Source: Sphingomonas mucosissima
GTDB lineage: Bacteria > Pseudomonadota > Alphaproteobacteria > Sphingomonadales > Sphingomonadaceae
NCBI RefSeq assembly: GCF_002197665.1
Contig: NZ_NBBJ01000001.1
Coordinates: forward strand, 558,001-622,000
Reading direction: 5' to 3'
Length of the DNA stretch: 64,000 nt
A program made the position numbers and the translations under genes. Shown piece after piece: positions 34,880 through 42,042 of this stretch. Under the pieces are notes generated by a model that was not told the DNA's origin, searched no databases, and saw only the letters and a program-made list of their open reading frames with translations. Within the stretch, counting starts at the first letter, position 1. Each line of letters opens with the position of its first letter.

Positions 34880-35758
34880 ATGATGGTGCGACATACGGCG
34901 GTGTTGGCTGCGGCCCTTGTAGGAACGGCGGCCGCGGAGCCGAAGGACGATCCGCTAACGCGGCCGATCGCCGTGGAGCGTGAGGCGACGTGGCTGGCGC
35001 CGCGCGAACCGGTGCGGGTGTTCGGTGATAGTTATCTTGTGGGCTTCGGCGGGCTGAGCGTTGCCTTGATCGATACGGGCGACGGCTTGATCCTGATTGA
35101 TGGCGCGTTGCCGCAGGGAGCGCCGGCGATCCTCGCCAATGTGCGCAAGCTCGGACTCGACCCCAAGCACATCCGCTACATTCTTAGTACCGAGCCGCAT
35201 TTCGATCATGCCGGGGGCATTGCCGCATTGGCGCGCGATACGGGTGCGATGGTGGTGGCCAGCGCGCGCGGTGCCGAGGGATTGCGCTCAGGCCGTTTGG
35301 CCGCGGATGATCCGCAGCTTGGCTACGACAGTCGTTTTCCGGCCGTCGTGCCGGATCTGGCCAAGGTGCGGGTGATGCGCGACGGCGAGATGCTAAAGCT
35401 GGGCCGAACATCGATCACCGCACGCGCGACGCCGGGGCATACGGCAGGCAGCATGAGCTGGAGCTGGCGATCGTGCGTAGGCATGACGTGCAAGACGCTG
35501 GTCTTTGCCTCCAGCCTCAATCCGGTGTCGGCAGATGGCTATCGTTATGCTTCGCCGGCAGGGCAGAAGGTGGTGGCGGCGTTTCGGCGTAGCCATGCCG
35601 CGATGCGGATCATGCCGTGCGATATCCTGATCACGGCGCATGCCGACCAGGACGGTGCGACCGAGCGGTTTTTGAGCAGGCCTGGGGCATGCCGGGCCTA
35701 TGGTGCCGCGTCCGAGCGCGCGCTGGAACGCCGGGTGGCCACGGAAGCCTCTCGCTAG
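34880..35758 (+). CDS. Subclass B3 metallo-beta-lactamase, B3-E type active site
   Basis: 292 residues with signal peptide (MMVRHTAVLAAALVGTAAA). The zinc motif reads EPHFDHAGG (E105, H107, D109, H110), so Glu replaces the first His (standard position 116); H187 in GHTAGSMSW and H254 in TAHADQDG complete the set. B3 enzymes with Glu at this place (for example SIE-1 of Sphingobium) are known and hydrolyse beta-lactams. ATG 34880 follows AAGGAGA. The AmpR-like gene opposite suggests induction. Substrate range cannot be judged. Confidence 0.88.
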   Translation: MMVRHTAVLAAALVGTAAAEPKDDPLTRPIAVEREATWLAPREPVRVFGDSYLVGFGGLSVALIDTGDGLILIDGALPQGAPAILANVRKLGLDPKHIRYILSTEPHFDHAGGIAALARDTGAMVVASARGAEGLRSGRLAADDPQLGYDSRFPAVVPDLAKVRVMRDGEMLKLGRTSITARATPGHTAGSMSWSWRSCVGMTCKTLVFASSLNPVSADGYRYASPAGQKVVAAFRRSHAAMRIMPCDILITAHADQDGATERFLSRPGACRAYGAASERALERRVATEASR

Positions 35759-35764
35759 CGGCGA

Positions 35765-36181
35765 TCAGAGGTAACGCGCGGCGGTTTCCCGGATGAGGTC
35801 AATCATGTTGGGGATGCCCTGTGTGCGGTTCGAACTGAGCTGGTTCTTGAGGTCGAAGGGCGCCAGCGCTCCTTCGATGTCCGCCGCCGCGATCTCGGTC
35901 GGCGCGCGATCCTGCACCGTCTTCAGGACCAGGGCGATGATCCCCTTGGTAATCGCAGCGTTGCTGTCCGCCAGGAAGTGGAGCGTGCCGGGTTCGCTGC
36001 GGGTGGGATAGACCCAGACCGAGGCGGAGCATCCGCGCACCAGTGTCGCGTCGGTCTTCAGCGCCTCGGGCATCGGCTCCAGCGCGCGACCGAGATCGAT
36101 CAGGAGGCGATAGCGATCGTCAGCGTCGAGGAACTCATATTCTTCGCGGATTTCGGCGAGGTCGGGCGCGGTGTCTGGCAT
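35765..36181 (-). CDS. sufE: SufE family cysteine desulfuration protein
   Basis: 138 residues. The persulfide-accepting Cys lies in LVRGCSASVWV, and the C-terminal helix NRTQGIPNMIDLIRETA is typical. SufE takes sulfur from SufS for Fe-S cluster assembly. ATG 36181 (MPDTAPDLAEIREEYEFL) is chosen; the frame upstream to 36325 overlaps no conserved part. Convergent with the lactamase gene, with only 6 bp between stops. Confidence 0.93.
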   Translation of the reverse strand: MPDTAPDLAEIREEYEFLDADDRYRLLIDLGRALEPMPEALKTDATLVRGCSASVWVYPTRSEPGTLHFLADSNAAITKGIIALVLKTVQDRAPTEIAAADIEGALAPFDLKNQLSSNRTQGIPNMIDLIRETAARYL

Positions 36182-36242
36182 CGCGCTTTCGCCTAGCCCC
36201 TTGCCGGGGAGGCGGCAACCGGATCGATCGAAGAGGGGTGGA

Positions 36243-36482
36243 TCAGAGGTCCACCCCGGCAGCGATGGCCTCCAGCTTGCGGATCCGCTCGCGCAGGTCC
36301 GCGATCTCGATACGGGCGCTGGCACCCGTCGGCATCGGCGTACGGGCGTCCGCGTCCTGGCGCAGTTGCTGCTCCTTCAGCCGGAGCCAGCCACGCCAGC
36401 CGGCGAGCCCGGCGGAGACCAGCATCCCCAGCCCAGCCAGCGCGGCGGTCGCCATGATCAGGTAGAAGCTTGGGTCGGACAT
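36243..36482 (-). CDS. Psp-locus small membrane/coiled-coil protein 5
   Basis: 79 residues: one membrane helix (about 7-28, ATAALAGLGMLVSAGLAGW) and a charged coil ending in IADLRERIRKLEAIAAG. The last part keeps the RxRIxxLExI heart of the tail shared by its upstream neighbours but lacks the final IExLR. It is the last gene of the array after pspC. Function unknown; by position a Psp accessory protein. Confidence 0.7.
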   Translation of the reverse strand: MSDPSFYLIMATAALAGLGMLVSAGLAGWRGWLRLKEQQLRQDADARTPMPTGASARIEIADLRERIRKLEAIAAGVDL

Positions 36483-36508
36483 GATGTCTGCTCCCTTGTT
36501 CGACGGTT

Positions 36509-36757
36509 TTAGCGGTCGCGCAGCTCTTCGATCTGTCGGCTCAGATCGACGCTGCCATGATTGTCGGTGATGAGGCGTTCCAGCACCGCGACCCGCTCCT
36601 TCAGTTGACGAACTTCGTCGCGGCTGGCGATCAGCTCGGTAGGGGCCGCCTGCTCGGCGCCCGCACGGCCCATCGCGCGGTACCGCTCCTTGGACGTGCG
36701 TGCGATGGCGGTGATCAAGACAATGGCAATCACCATGAAAGCGACAGACCAGGGCAT
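36509..36757 (-). CDS. Psp-locus small membrane/coiled-coil protein 4
   Basis: 82 residues from ATG 36757. Membrane helix at about 3-18 (WSVAFMVIAIVLITAI), a charged linker, then the array's tail motif ERVAVLERLITD followed by RQIEELRDR at the very end. The frame is open upstream to 36919, but that part reads into the neighbour's antisense. It belongs to the leftward psp operon (29 bp after the preceding gene). Confidence 0.72.
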   Translation of the reverse strand: MPWSVAFMVIAIVLITAIARTSKERYRAMGRAGAEQAAPTELIASRDEVRQLKERVAVLERLITDNHGSVDLSRQIEELRDR

Positions 36758-36785
36758 CACGCTCTTCCTTTTGCTGTAGGTGGTT

Positions 36786-37073
36786 TCAGTTCGGGCCATC
36801 GGAAAGCGCCGGCACGTCGCGAAGGCTTTCGATCTGATCGGCAATGGCGATGCCCTTGTCAGTGACGATCCGCTCCAGCACTCGAACGCGCTGCTCCAGC
36901 CGTTCGGTATGGGCGGCATATTGCGCTGCCTTTTCCGCGGTTTGCGCGTTCAGCGCCTCCGCCATGCGCTCCTTGTGTTTCAGCCAGCGGCCAAACACGT
37001 TACTGCCAACACCGAGGATCACCGGCAGCCCGACAACGATCATGAAAAAGGTAAGAAAAACCCAGGGCTGCAT
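36786..37073 (-). CDS. Psp-locus small membrane/coiled-coil protein 3
   Basis: 95 residues. Membrane helix at about 4-25 (WVFLTFFMIVVGLPVILGVG), a charged coil, then QRVRVLERIVTDKG and QIESLRD. Its layout (N-terminal helix, then a KxKER coil) is closest to PspB among the array members, suggesting duplication. ATG 37073; leftward, 12 bp after the preceding gene. Confidence 0.75.
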   Translation of the reverse strand: MQPWVFLTFFMIVVGLPVILGVGSNVFGRWLKHKERMAEALNAQTAEKAAQYAAHTERLEQRVRVLERIVTDKGIAIADQIESLRDVPALSDGPN

Positions 37074-37085
37074 GGCGCACGTTCC

Positions 37086-37415
37086 TTAGTTGGCGCGATT
37101 GCGCAATTGTTCGATTTCCTGCGCCACCATGTGGCCGCTGTCGGTGACGATGCGCTCGACGTTCTGGAGCCGGTCCTTGATCGACCCAAGTTCGGCACGA
37201 AGCTGGCCGTTCTCCTGCGTCAGCAGCTTGACCCGCTCGATCGTTTCGTCGTCGCGCTTGGGGTAGAGCGCCTGGCCCCATTGCCCGTCGAGCGGATAGC
37301 CGTTGCGGATGCGCATCCAGGTCGTCGCGACCCATCCGAGCATTGCAGCGACACCAACCGTGGCGATTACCGGGGCGAGGGCGGAGAATAACTGGATCTT
37401 TTCGGCCGCAGTCAT
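37086..37415 (-). CDS. Psp-locus small membrane/coiled-coil protein 2
   Basis: 109 residues. Membrane helix at about 11-33 (ALAPVIATVGVAAMLGWVATTW), the segment RNGYPLDGQWGQAL shared in part with the next paralogue (KHGYSISDDWGRNI), a coil, then DRLQNVERIVTDSG and EIEQLRNR. A paralogue pair with the 98-residue protein upstream (37430-37726) is evident. Part of the psp operon by 14-bp spacing. Confidence 0.76.
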   Translation of the reverse strand: MTAAEKIQLFSALAPVIATVGVAAMLGWVATTWMRIRNGYPLDGQWGQALYPKRDDETIERVKLLTQENGQLRAELGSIKDRLQNVERIVTDSGHMVAQEIEQLRNRAN

Positions 37416-37429
37416 GGCAGTTGTTCCTT

Positions 37430-37726
37430 TCAGCGGGTCCGCAGCTGCTCGATCTCGTGCGCGGTGCGGGTGGCGGGATCGGTGGCGATGCGTTCAAGGA
37501 CGGCGATCCGCTCTTCCAGCCGGGTGACCATGCCGGTGAGCCGTTCGTTCTCGCCGGTCAGCAATTCGACCTTGCGGGTCGCCTCCGGCACATCCTTGCC
37601 GATGTTGCGGCCCCAATCGTCGCTGATCGAATAGCCGTGCTTGGCACGGATCCAGTTGTTGACCAGCCAGGCCCCTGTCGCGATCATCACGATCGCCAGT
37701 ACGAAGAAGGGTCCTCCGACATTCAT
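37430..37726 (-). CDS. Psp-locus small membrane/coiled-coil protein 1
   Basis: 98 residues from ATG 37726, which follows AGGAGA. Membrane helix at about 5-24 (PFFVLAIVMIATGAWLVNNW), then KHGYSISDDWGRNIG, a coil VELLTGENERLTGMV and the tail EERIAVLERIATDP with EIEQLRTR at the end. First of five tandem relatives following pspC. Confidence 0.76.
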   Translation of the reverse strand: MNVGGPFFVLAIVMIATGAWLVNNWIRAKHGYSISDDWGRNIGKDVPEATRKVELLTGENERLTGMVTRLEERIAVLERIATDPATRTAHEIEQLRTR

Positions 37727-37753
37727 CGTTCGTCTCCTCTCCCGCACCTGCGC

Positions 37754-38137
37754 TCAGCGCAGGCGCTCGATCTCGTCAGCCAGCTGGGTGTTGCGGCTGG
37801 TGTAATGGGTTTCGATATCGGCGAGGCGCCGGTCCAGCTCACGAAACTTGGAGCGGACTTCGGCGGTGGTGCGCTTGGGATTGGTGCGCACGCCCTGCCA
37901 GAATTTGGCGTCCTCGGGCGATCCGTAGAGGTTCGCTGGCTTGTCCTCCGCCATCCATCCGATCAGCCAATAGGCGACCAGCGTCCACGGAAAGCCACCG
38001 GCGAGCGTCAGCAGGATCATCGCGATCCGAACCCACAGCACCTCGATCCCGGTATAGTCCGCGATCCCGGCGCATACGCCCTTCCACTTGCGGTCCTGGC
38101 GATTCAGGTAAAATTTGGTGCGGCGATTGTCGGCCAT
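37754..38137 (-). CDS. pspC: Phage shock protein PspC
   Basis: 127 residues. The PspC domain is clear: RKWKGVCAGIADYTGIEVLWVRI, then the hydrophobic hairpin MILLTLAGGFPWTLVAYWLIGW. PspC senses secretin or membrane stress with PspB. After the domain comes a longer cytosolic tail than usual, ending DRRLADIETHY and DEIERLR, echoing the tails of the small proteins downstream. Its start overlaps the pspB stop by ATGA. Confidence 0.92.
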   Translation of the reverse strand: MADNRRTKFYLNRQDRKWKGVCAGIADYTGIEVLWVRIAMILLTLAGGFPWTLVAYWLIGWMAEDKPANLYGSPEDAKFWQGVRTNPKRTTAEVRSKFRELDRRLADIETHYTSRNTQLADEIERLR

Positions 38138-38424
38138 CAGTTCCTCCCCGGAATGCGATCTTCGAGGCGGTAGTCAGGCGCTGAGCGATAGTCGCCAAGG
38201 CCGGGGCGGAAGTCGGGATTGTCCGCGGCGACGATGCGCTCCACCGTGGTGACCCGGTCTTCCAGCCGCTTGGCCAGCGAGTGAAGCTCATCGAGCAGCG
38301 CTTCGTCCTCGGTCGTCATCGATCCGGGCGCCTGCTTCCACTTCGTAACATAGTGCATGATCAGCCACGGCAGCCCGATGAAGAGCATGCCGACGACAAA
38401 GATCGGTACGAGCACGTCGTCCAT
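38137..38424 (-). CDS. pspB: Phage shock protein PspB
   Basis: 95 residues: N-terminal membrane helix (VLVPIFVVGMLFIGLPWLIM), then a coil with LLDELHSLAKRLEDRVTTVERIVA, the PspB signature. The ~25 residues after the coil are an extension. PspB works with PspC to free PspF from PspA. One base separates it from the pspA stop, and it overlaps pspC. Confidence 0.9.
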   Translation of the reverse strand: MDDVLVPIFVVGMLFIGLPWLIMHYVTKWKQAPGSMTTEDEALLDELHSLAKRLEDRVTTVERIVAADNPDFRPGLGDYRSAPDYRLEDRIPGRN

Positions 38425-38425
38425 C

Positions 38426-39094
38426 TCAATTCCCCTTGTTCAGGCGCGCCTTCAGCGCGGCGAGGTCGGCATCGACGCGGTCGGCGGCCTTGAGCTCGGC
38501 GATCTCCTCGTCGAGGCTCTTGGGCAGGGCGCCCAGACCCATCGCGTCGGCGCGCCCTTCGGCTTCGTCGACCTTGCGCTCCAGCATCTCGAAGCGGCTG
38601 AAGGCATCGTGCGTCCGCGGGCCGTTCCACATCTCGCGCAGGCGGGAGCGATTGTTGGCGCTCTCCAGCCGCGTGGCGATGTTGTTCTGGCGGGAGCGGG
38701 CCTCGCGTAGCTTGCCTTGCAGCTTGGCGATGTCCTCTTCCGAGCTGCGCAGCGTGTCATCAAGGACGGCCACCTCCGCGCGGAGCTGCTCGATCATGTC
38801 GGTCGCCTTCTGGCGTTCCATGAGCGCCGCCTTGGCGAGATCTTCACGATCCTTGGACAGGGCGAGTTCCGCCTTCTCCGTCCAATTCGCCTCGATCTCC
38901 GACAGCTTGGTCATGTGGCGCCGCATCTCCTTAATGTCAGCGATCGTCCGTGCAGCGGAAGCGCGCACCTCGACCAACGTCTCCTCCATTTCCAGGATGA
39001 TCATGCGGATCATCTTGGCTGGATCTTCTGCCTTTTCGAGCAGCTCCGCCATGTTGGCGGCGACAATGTCGCGGGTGCGGGAAAAGATGCCCAT
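38426..39094 (-). CDS. pspA: Phage shock protein PspA
   Basis: 222 residues, almost entirely coiled coil. The N-terminal amphipathic helix and start MGIFSRTRDIVAANMAELLE match the family, as does AEDPAKMIRMIILEMEETLVEV. PspA inhibits PspF in the cytosol and, under membrane stress, binds and stabilises the inner membrane (an ESCRT-III relative). ATG 39094 follows AGGAG; a TTG one codon upstream is less likely. Confidence 0.95.
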   Translation of the reverse strand: MGIFSRTRDIVAANMAELLEKAEDPAKMIRMIILEMEETLVEVRASAARTIADIKEMRRHMTKLSEIEANWTEKAELALSKDREDLAKAALMERQKATDMIEQLRAEVAVLDDTLRSSEEDIAKLQGKLREARSRQNNIATRLESANNRSRLREMWNGPRTHDAFSRFEMLERKVDEAEGRADAMGLGALPKSLDEEIAELKAADRVDADLAALKARLNKGN

Positions 39095-39171
39095 CAACGA
39101 AACTCCTGGTGATGCCCTTTTATAGGCTTGCCGCCGGAGCGAAGCGAGGGAAGACCCGCCCCGGCGGCGCC

Positions 39172-39193
39172 GTTCACGCCACCGCGTGAACGA
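39172..39193 (-). repeat. Hairpin between the peptide gene and pspA
   Basis: CGTTCACGC, loop CACC, GCGTGAACG: a perfect 9-bp stem that includes the stop codon of the small gene. It lies about 80 bp before pspA. It may attenuate or protect the psp mRNA, or regulate translation; no T-run follows. Confidence 0.55.
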
Positions 39194-39305
39194 GGGGGGC
39201 CGCGCCGCCGGCCGGGCCGACCGCGCCGATCACCATGGTGGTGCTGAACACGATGGCGAAGGCGATGGCGGTGAGGCTGCGGCCGATGTTGGCGAACTGG
39301 GTCAT
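39174..39305 (-). CDS. Small membrane or secreted peptide at the head of the psp operon
   Basis: 43 codons from ATG 39305, with a strong AAGGAG ribosome site. MTQFANIGRSLTAIAFAIVF is basic then hydrophobic, followed by a Gly/Ala-rich end. This gives one membrane helix or a signal-like segment. It lies between the sigma-54 promoter (39366-39383) and pspA, so it is the first gene of the operon. No family known to me; small single-helix peptides in psp loci include PspD and PspG, without visible similarity. Confidence 0.65.
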   Translation of the reverse strand: MTQFANIGRSLTAIAFAIVFSTTMVIGAVGPAGGAAPLVHAVA

Positions 39306-39365
39306 GGCGGGTCTCCTTGCTGAACCTGAGTATGTTACCGCCTTGGGCGGTTATGCCTCATGCTT

Positions 39366-39383
39366 TGCAGGCGCCGTGCCAAT
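39366..39383 (-). promoter_or_regulatory. Sigma-54 promoter of the psp operon
   Basis: On the reverse strand TTGGCACG-GCGC-CTGCA matches the -24/-12 consensus TTGGCACG-N4-TTGCA with one mismatch. Transcription would start near 39355 and read the small peptide gene, pspA, B, C and the array. PspF, the cognate activator, is divergent at 39569. Confidence 0.8.
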
Positions 39384-39568
39384 TTGGATTTTGCCTTTCC
39401 CGGAAAAACGACGCGGTCAGGAGAAAGAAGAAAAGCGGCGTAACTACAATGGCATGACGCGCTCGATACCCACCGGTTGCTTGGAGCGGTGTGATTTGCC
39501 GGCGTCAAACACATGTTGCCAACCGTTGGTAAGATGCGCCAAAGCTTGGGCGAACGGGGCGGCGGGCA

Positions 39569-40636
39569 ATGGCAGAGCGGACGAGTCAGGTAATTGGCCA
39601 GTCGGGTGCGTTCCTTGACGCATTGGAGCGCGCCAGCCGGGCAGCCGCCTTGGATCGGCCGGTGCTCGTCATCGGCGAGCGGGGAACCGGCAAGGAACTG
39701 GTGGCGGAGCGCCTTCACCGCTTGAGCCCGCGATGGGACCAGCCGCTCGTCGTGATGAACTGCGCGGCATTGCCCGAGACGCTGATCGAGGCGGAGCTGT
39801 TTGGCCACGAAGCGGGCGCGTTTACCGGCGCGACCAAGGCACGGGTTGGTCGCTTCGAGGAAGCGCACGGCGGCACCTTGTTCCTCGATGAGCTCGGGAC
39901 CTTGTCCATGGGGGCGCAGGAGCGGCTGCTGCGCGCGGTGGAATATGGCGAGGTGACGCGCATCGGTTCCTCTCGGCCGATCCGCGTCGACGTGCGGATC
40001 GTCGCGGCCACCAACGAGCATCTTCCCGACAAGGTCGATCGGCACGAGTTTCGCGCCGACCTGTTGGATCGGCTGTCCTTCGAAGTCGTGACGTTGCCGC
40101 CGCTTCGTGCGCGCAAAAGCGACATCCTGATCCTCGCCGACCATTTCGGACGGCGTATGGCGGCGGAGATGGGCTGGGATCGCTGGAACGGCTTTTCCCC
40201 GGCGGCGCAGGATGCGCTGCGTGACTATCGCTGGCCGGGCAACGTGCGCGAGCTACGCAACGTGGTCGAGCGCGCGGTGTATCGCTGGGAGCGGGAAGGG
40301 CCCATCGAGTTGATCGAATTCGATCCGTTCGAATCGCCTTACCGCCCGGGACGCAGCAGCGCGCCTGCACCCCAGCGGGAGCAGCAGCAGCCCGCGCCTC
40401 CCTTGTCGCGGTCGCCCGACCCGGCGCCGGCGAGCGACGGGGACGAAGTGGCTGCCTGCGACGTTGGCCCGTCCGACTTCAAGAGCCGGGTTGCGCTGTT
40501 CGAAAAGGAGCTGCTGTCGCGCGCGTTGGCGGAGAACCGCTTCAACCAGCGGGCAACCGCCGACGCGCTGGGGCTCAGCTACGATCAGCTTCGCCACGCG
40601 CTTCGTCGCCACGACCTGATCGGAGCGGTTGCGTAA
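39569..40636 (+). CDS. pspF: Psp operon sigma-54 activator PspF
   Basis: 355 residues with no N-terminal sensor domain, as in PspF: the AAA+ domain starts at once. Walker A GERGTGKEL, the sigma-54 loop GAFTGATKARVGRFEEAHGG, Walker B LFLDELG and the R-finger region are visible, then a linker and a Fis-type HTH (NQRATADALGLSYDQLRHAL). PspA binding would inhibit it. It is divergent from the psp operon. The linker (about residues 255-300) is Pro/Gln/Ser-rich and longer than in E. coli. Confidence 0.93.
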   Translation: MAERTSQVIGQSGAFLDALERASRAAALDRPVLVIGERGTGKELVAERLHRLSPRWDQPLVVMNCAALPETLIEAELFGHEAGAFTGATKARVGRFEEAHGGTLFLDELGTLSMGAQERLLRAVEYGEVTRIGSSRPIRVDVRIVAATNEHLPDKVDRHEFRADLLDRLSFEVVTLPPLRARKSDILILADHFGRRMAAEMGWDRWNGFSPAAQDALRDYRWPGNVRELRNVVERAVYRWEREGPIELIEFDPFESPYRPGRSSAPAPQREQQQPAPPLSRSPDPAPASDGDEVAACDVGPSDFKSRVALFEKELLSRALAENRFNQRATADALGLSYDQLRHALRRHDLIGAVA

Positions 40637-40705
40637 CGAGCCGGTCGGAGCCATTTGAGTGACGTCGCGTTCCCTTGCGCAAACCCCCAAAAGGAGGATC
40701 CCATC

Positions 40706-41314
40706 ATGGCATTCGAACTTCCGCCGCTGCCGTACGACTATGACGCGCTGGAGCCGGTCATCTCCAAGGAGACGATGACCTTTCACCATGACAAGCATCA
40801 TGCGGCCTATACCGCCAAGCTGAACGAGGGCGTCGCTGCCGACCCGAAGCTGGAAGGGAAGTCGGTCGAGGACATCCTCGGCATGATCTCGTCCTTGCCG
40901 CCGCTCGTGCGCAACAATGGCGGTGGCTATTGGAACCATGATTTCTTCTGGAAGATCATGACCAGCCCGTCGAAGAGCGGCGAGCCGACCGGCGCGCTGA
41001 AGGACGCGATCGACGCTTATGGCGGGCTCGACAAGCTGAAGGAAGATTTCAACGGCAAGGGCGCTGGCCAGTTCGGCTCGGGCTGGGCTTGGGTGATCAA
41101 GGATTCGTCGGGCGCGCTGAAGGTGACGTCGACGCCGAACCAGGACAATCCGCTGATGGACGATGCCAAGGAAAAGGGCACGCCGATCCTGGGCAATGAC
41201 GTGTGGGAGCACGCTTATTACCTCACCTACAAGAACGATCGTCCCGGCTATCTGAAGGCCTGGTGGGATCTGGTGAACTGGGAAGAGGCCGGCCGTCGCT
41301 TCGACGCTGCCTGA
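40706..41314 (+). CDS. sodB: Superoxide dismutase [Fe/Mn]
   Basis: 202 residues. Metal ligands are visible in TFHHDKHHAAY (His), GGYWNHDFFW (His) and NDVWEHAYYL (Asp and His). The FGSGWAW segment is the dimer-interface strand. An Fe form is more likely in this group, but sequence alone does not settle the metal. ATG 40706 has AAAGGAGG upstream. A strong terminator follows. It is the last clear chromosomal gene before the prophage. Confidence 0.95.
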   Translation: MAFELPPLPYDYDALEPVISKETMTFHHDKHHAAYTAKLNEGVAADPKLEGKSVEDILGMISSLPPLVRNNGGGYWNHDFFWKIMTSPSKSGEPTGALKDAIDAYGGLDKLKEDFNGKGAGQFGSGWAWVIKDSSGALKVTSTPNQDNPLMDDAKEKGTPILGNDVWEHAYYLTYKNDRPGYLKAWWDLVNWEEAGRRFDAA

Positions 41315-41342
41315 TTTCTTCTGCCGCTGATTGCGGAAAACA

Positions 41343-41374
41343 AGGGGCGGGCCTGATAGCCTGCCCCTTTTTTC
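41343..41374 (+). terminator. Rho-independent terminator after sodB
   Basis: GGGGCGGGC, loop CTGATA, GCCTGCCCC, then six T residues. Confidence 0.88.
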
Positions 41375-41397
41375 GTGTCCGAACAATTTGCTCCAAG

Positions 41398-41488
41398 CGT
41401 CATGCTGAACTTGTTTCAGCATCCATCGTGCCACCAGCGGCGTCGTCGTATGCGGAGATATGGACCCTGAAACGAGTTCAGGGTGACG
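41398..41488. repeat. REP-like inverted pair of palindromic units
   Basis: Two ~28-bp units in opposite orientation: one containing ATGCTGAACTTGTTTCAGCA (41402-41421) and one containing CCCTGAAACGAGTTCAGGG (41465-41483). Each is an imperfect hairpin and together they form a longer inverted repeat. Such units are dispersed in sphingomonad genomes as REP/BIME-type elements. It lies just before the prophage's left edge. Confidence 0.65.
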
Positions 41489-41683
41489 ATGGGTTGAAAG
41501 GGTGTCCGGCGTGGCAGCGGAAGCGGATCGTCGCTGGCGTGTCGGCGCGCGGAGATCAGGCCCCGCTGGCTCCCTGAGTAGGATCAGGCACATTTTACAC
41601 ATCCTGCTGATTGCAGGGGGAAATCATAAATTGCCGGTTGAGAGATACCCCCTGAAATACCCCCAACCTTTACTTGGTTGAGG
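41489..41683. other. Chromosome-prophage junction region
   Basis: About 195 bp with no supported gene. It holds the short inverted stretches GGGGG...CCCCC around 41616-41665 and a local drop in GC. The left attachment site probably lies here, but without the right end of the prophage the core repeat cannot be identified. No tRNA gene is visible. Confidence 0.35.
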
Positions 41684-41881
41684 TCAGTGCACCGCCAAAC
41701 TGCGGCGCTCCTCCTTCCATTGGTCAATGTCGGCCGACCACCAGCCCATGGCGTTGGCGCTTAGCCTAACGCGCCTTGGGAAATTTCCCTCGCGTTCGCG
41801 CCGATAGATGGTGGTGCGGCTTAATCCAGTCTCCCGGATCACTTCATTTGCCCGCAAGAAGCGGCCGCGGTCGGCGTTCAT
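41684..41881 (-). CDS. AlpA-family phage regulatory protein
   Basis: A 65-residue winged-helix excisionase-like regulator: FLRANEVIRETGLSRTTIYRREREG (HTH), then FPRRVRLSANAMGWWSADIDQW, the AlpA/MerR-like pattern. In other prophages such proteins activate integrase or act as excisionase. It is the last gene of the leftward operon, next to the predicted left end. The start overlaps the stop of the gene upstream by ATGA. Confidence 0.88.
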   Translation of the reverse strand: MNADRGRFLRANEVIRETGLSRTTIYRREREGNFPRRVRLSANAMGWWSADIDQWKEERRSLAVH

Positions 41882-42042
41882 GTGAGGATCCTCCCGGCGC
41901 AGGCAGGCGGCGCGAATTTGGGTGTGAAGCGGTTCATCGTTCCGTCGCAGCCGTCCGCCCAGCAGGGCAGAGTTTCAGGTGCGGGCTCGCGCACCTCGTC
42001 GCGAACCCCGCAGGGGCAAGCGAAGCTGGCCACAGCGCTCAT
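41878..42042 (-). CDS. Small Cys-rich phage protein (zinc-ribbon-like)
   Basis: 54 residues from ATG 42042, with Cys pairs FACPCGVRD and LPCWADGCDG that could bind one zinc. The start overlaps the stop of the 90-residue gene upstream and the stop overlaps the AlpA-like start (both ATGA), a strong sign of a coupled operon. It shares its frame with the long ORF starting at 42804, so it could also be read as that ORF's C-terminus; the overlap geometry favours a separate gene. Confidence 0.5.
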   Translation of the reverse strand: MSAVASFACPCGVRDEVREPAPETLPCWADGCDGTMNRFTPKFAPPACAGRILT

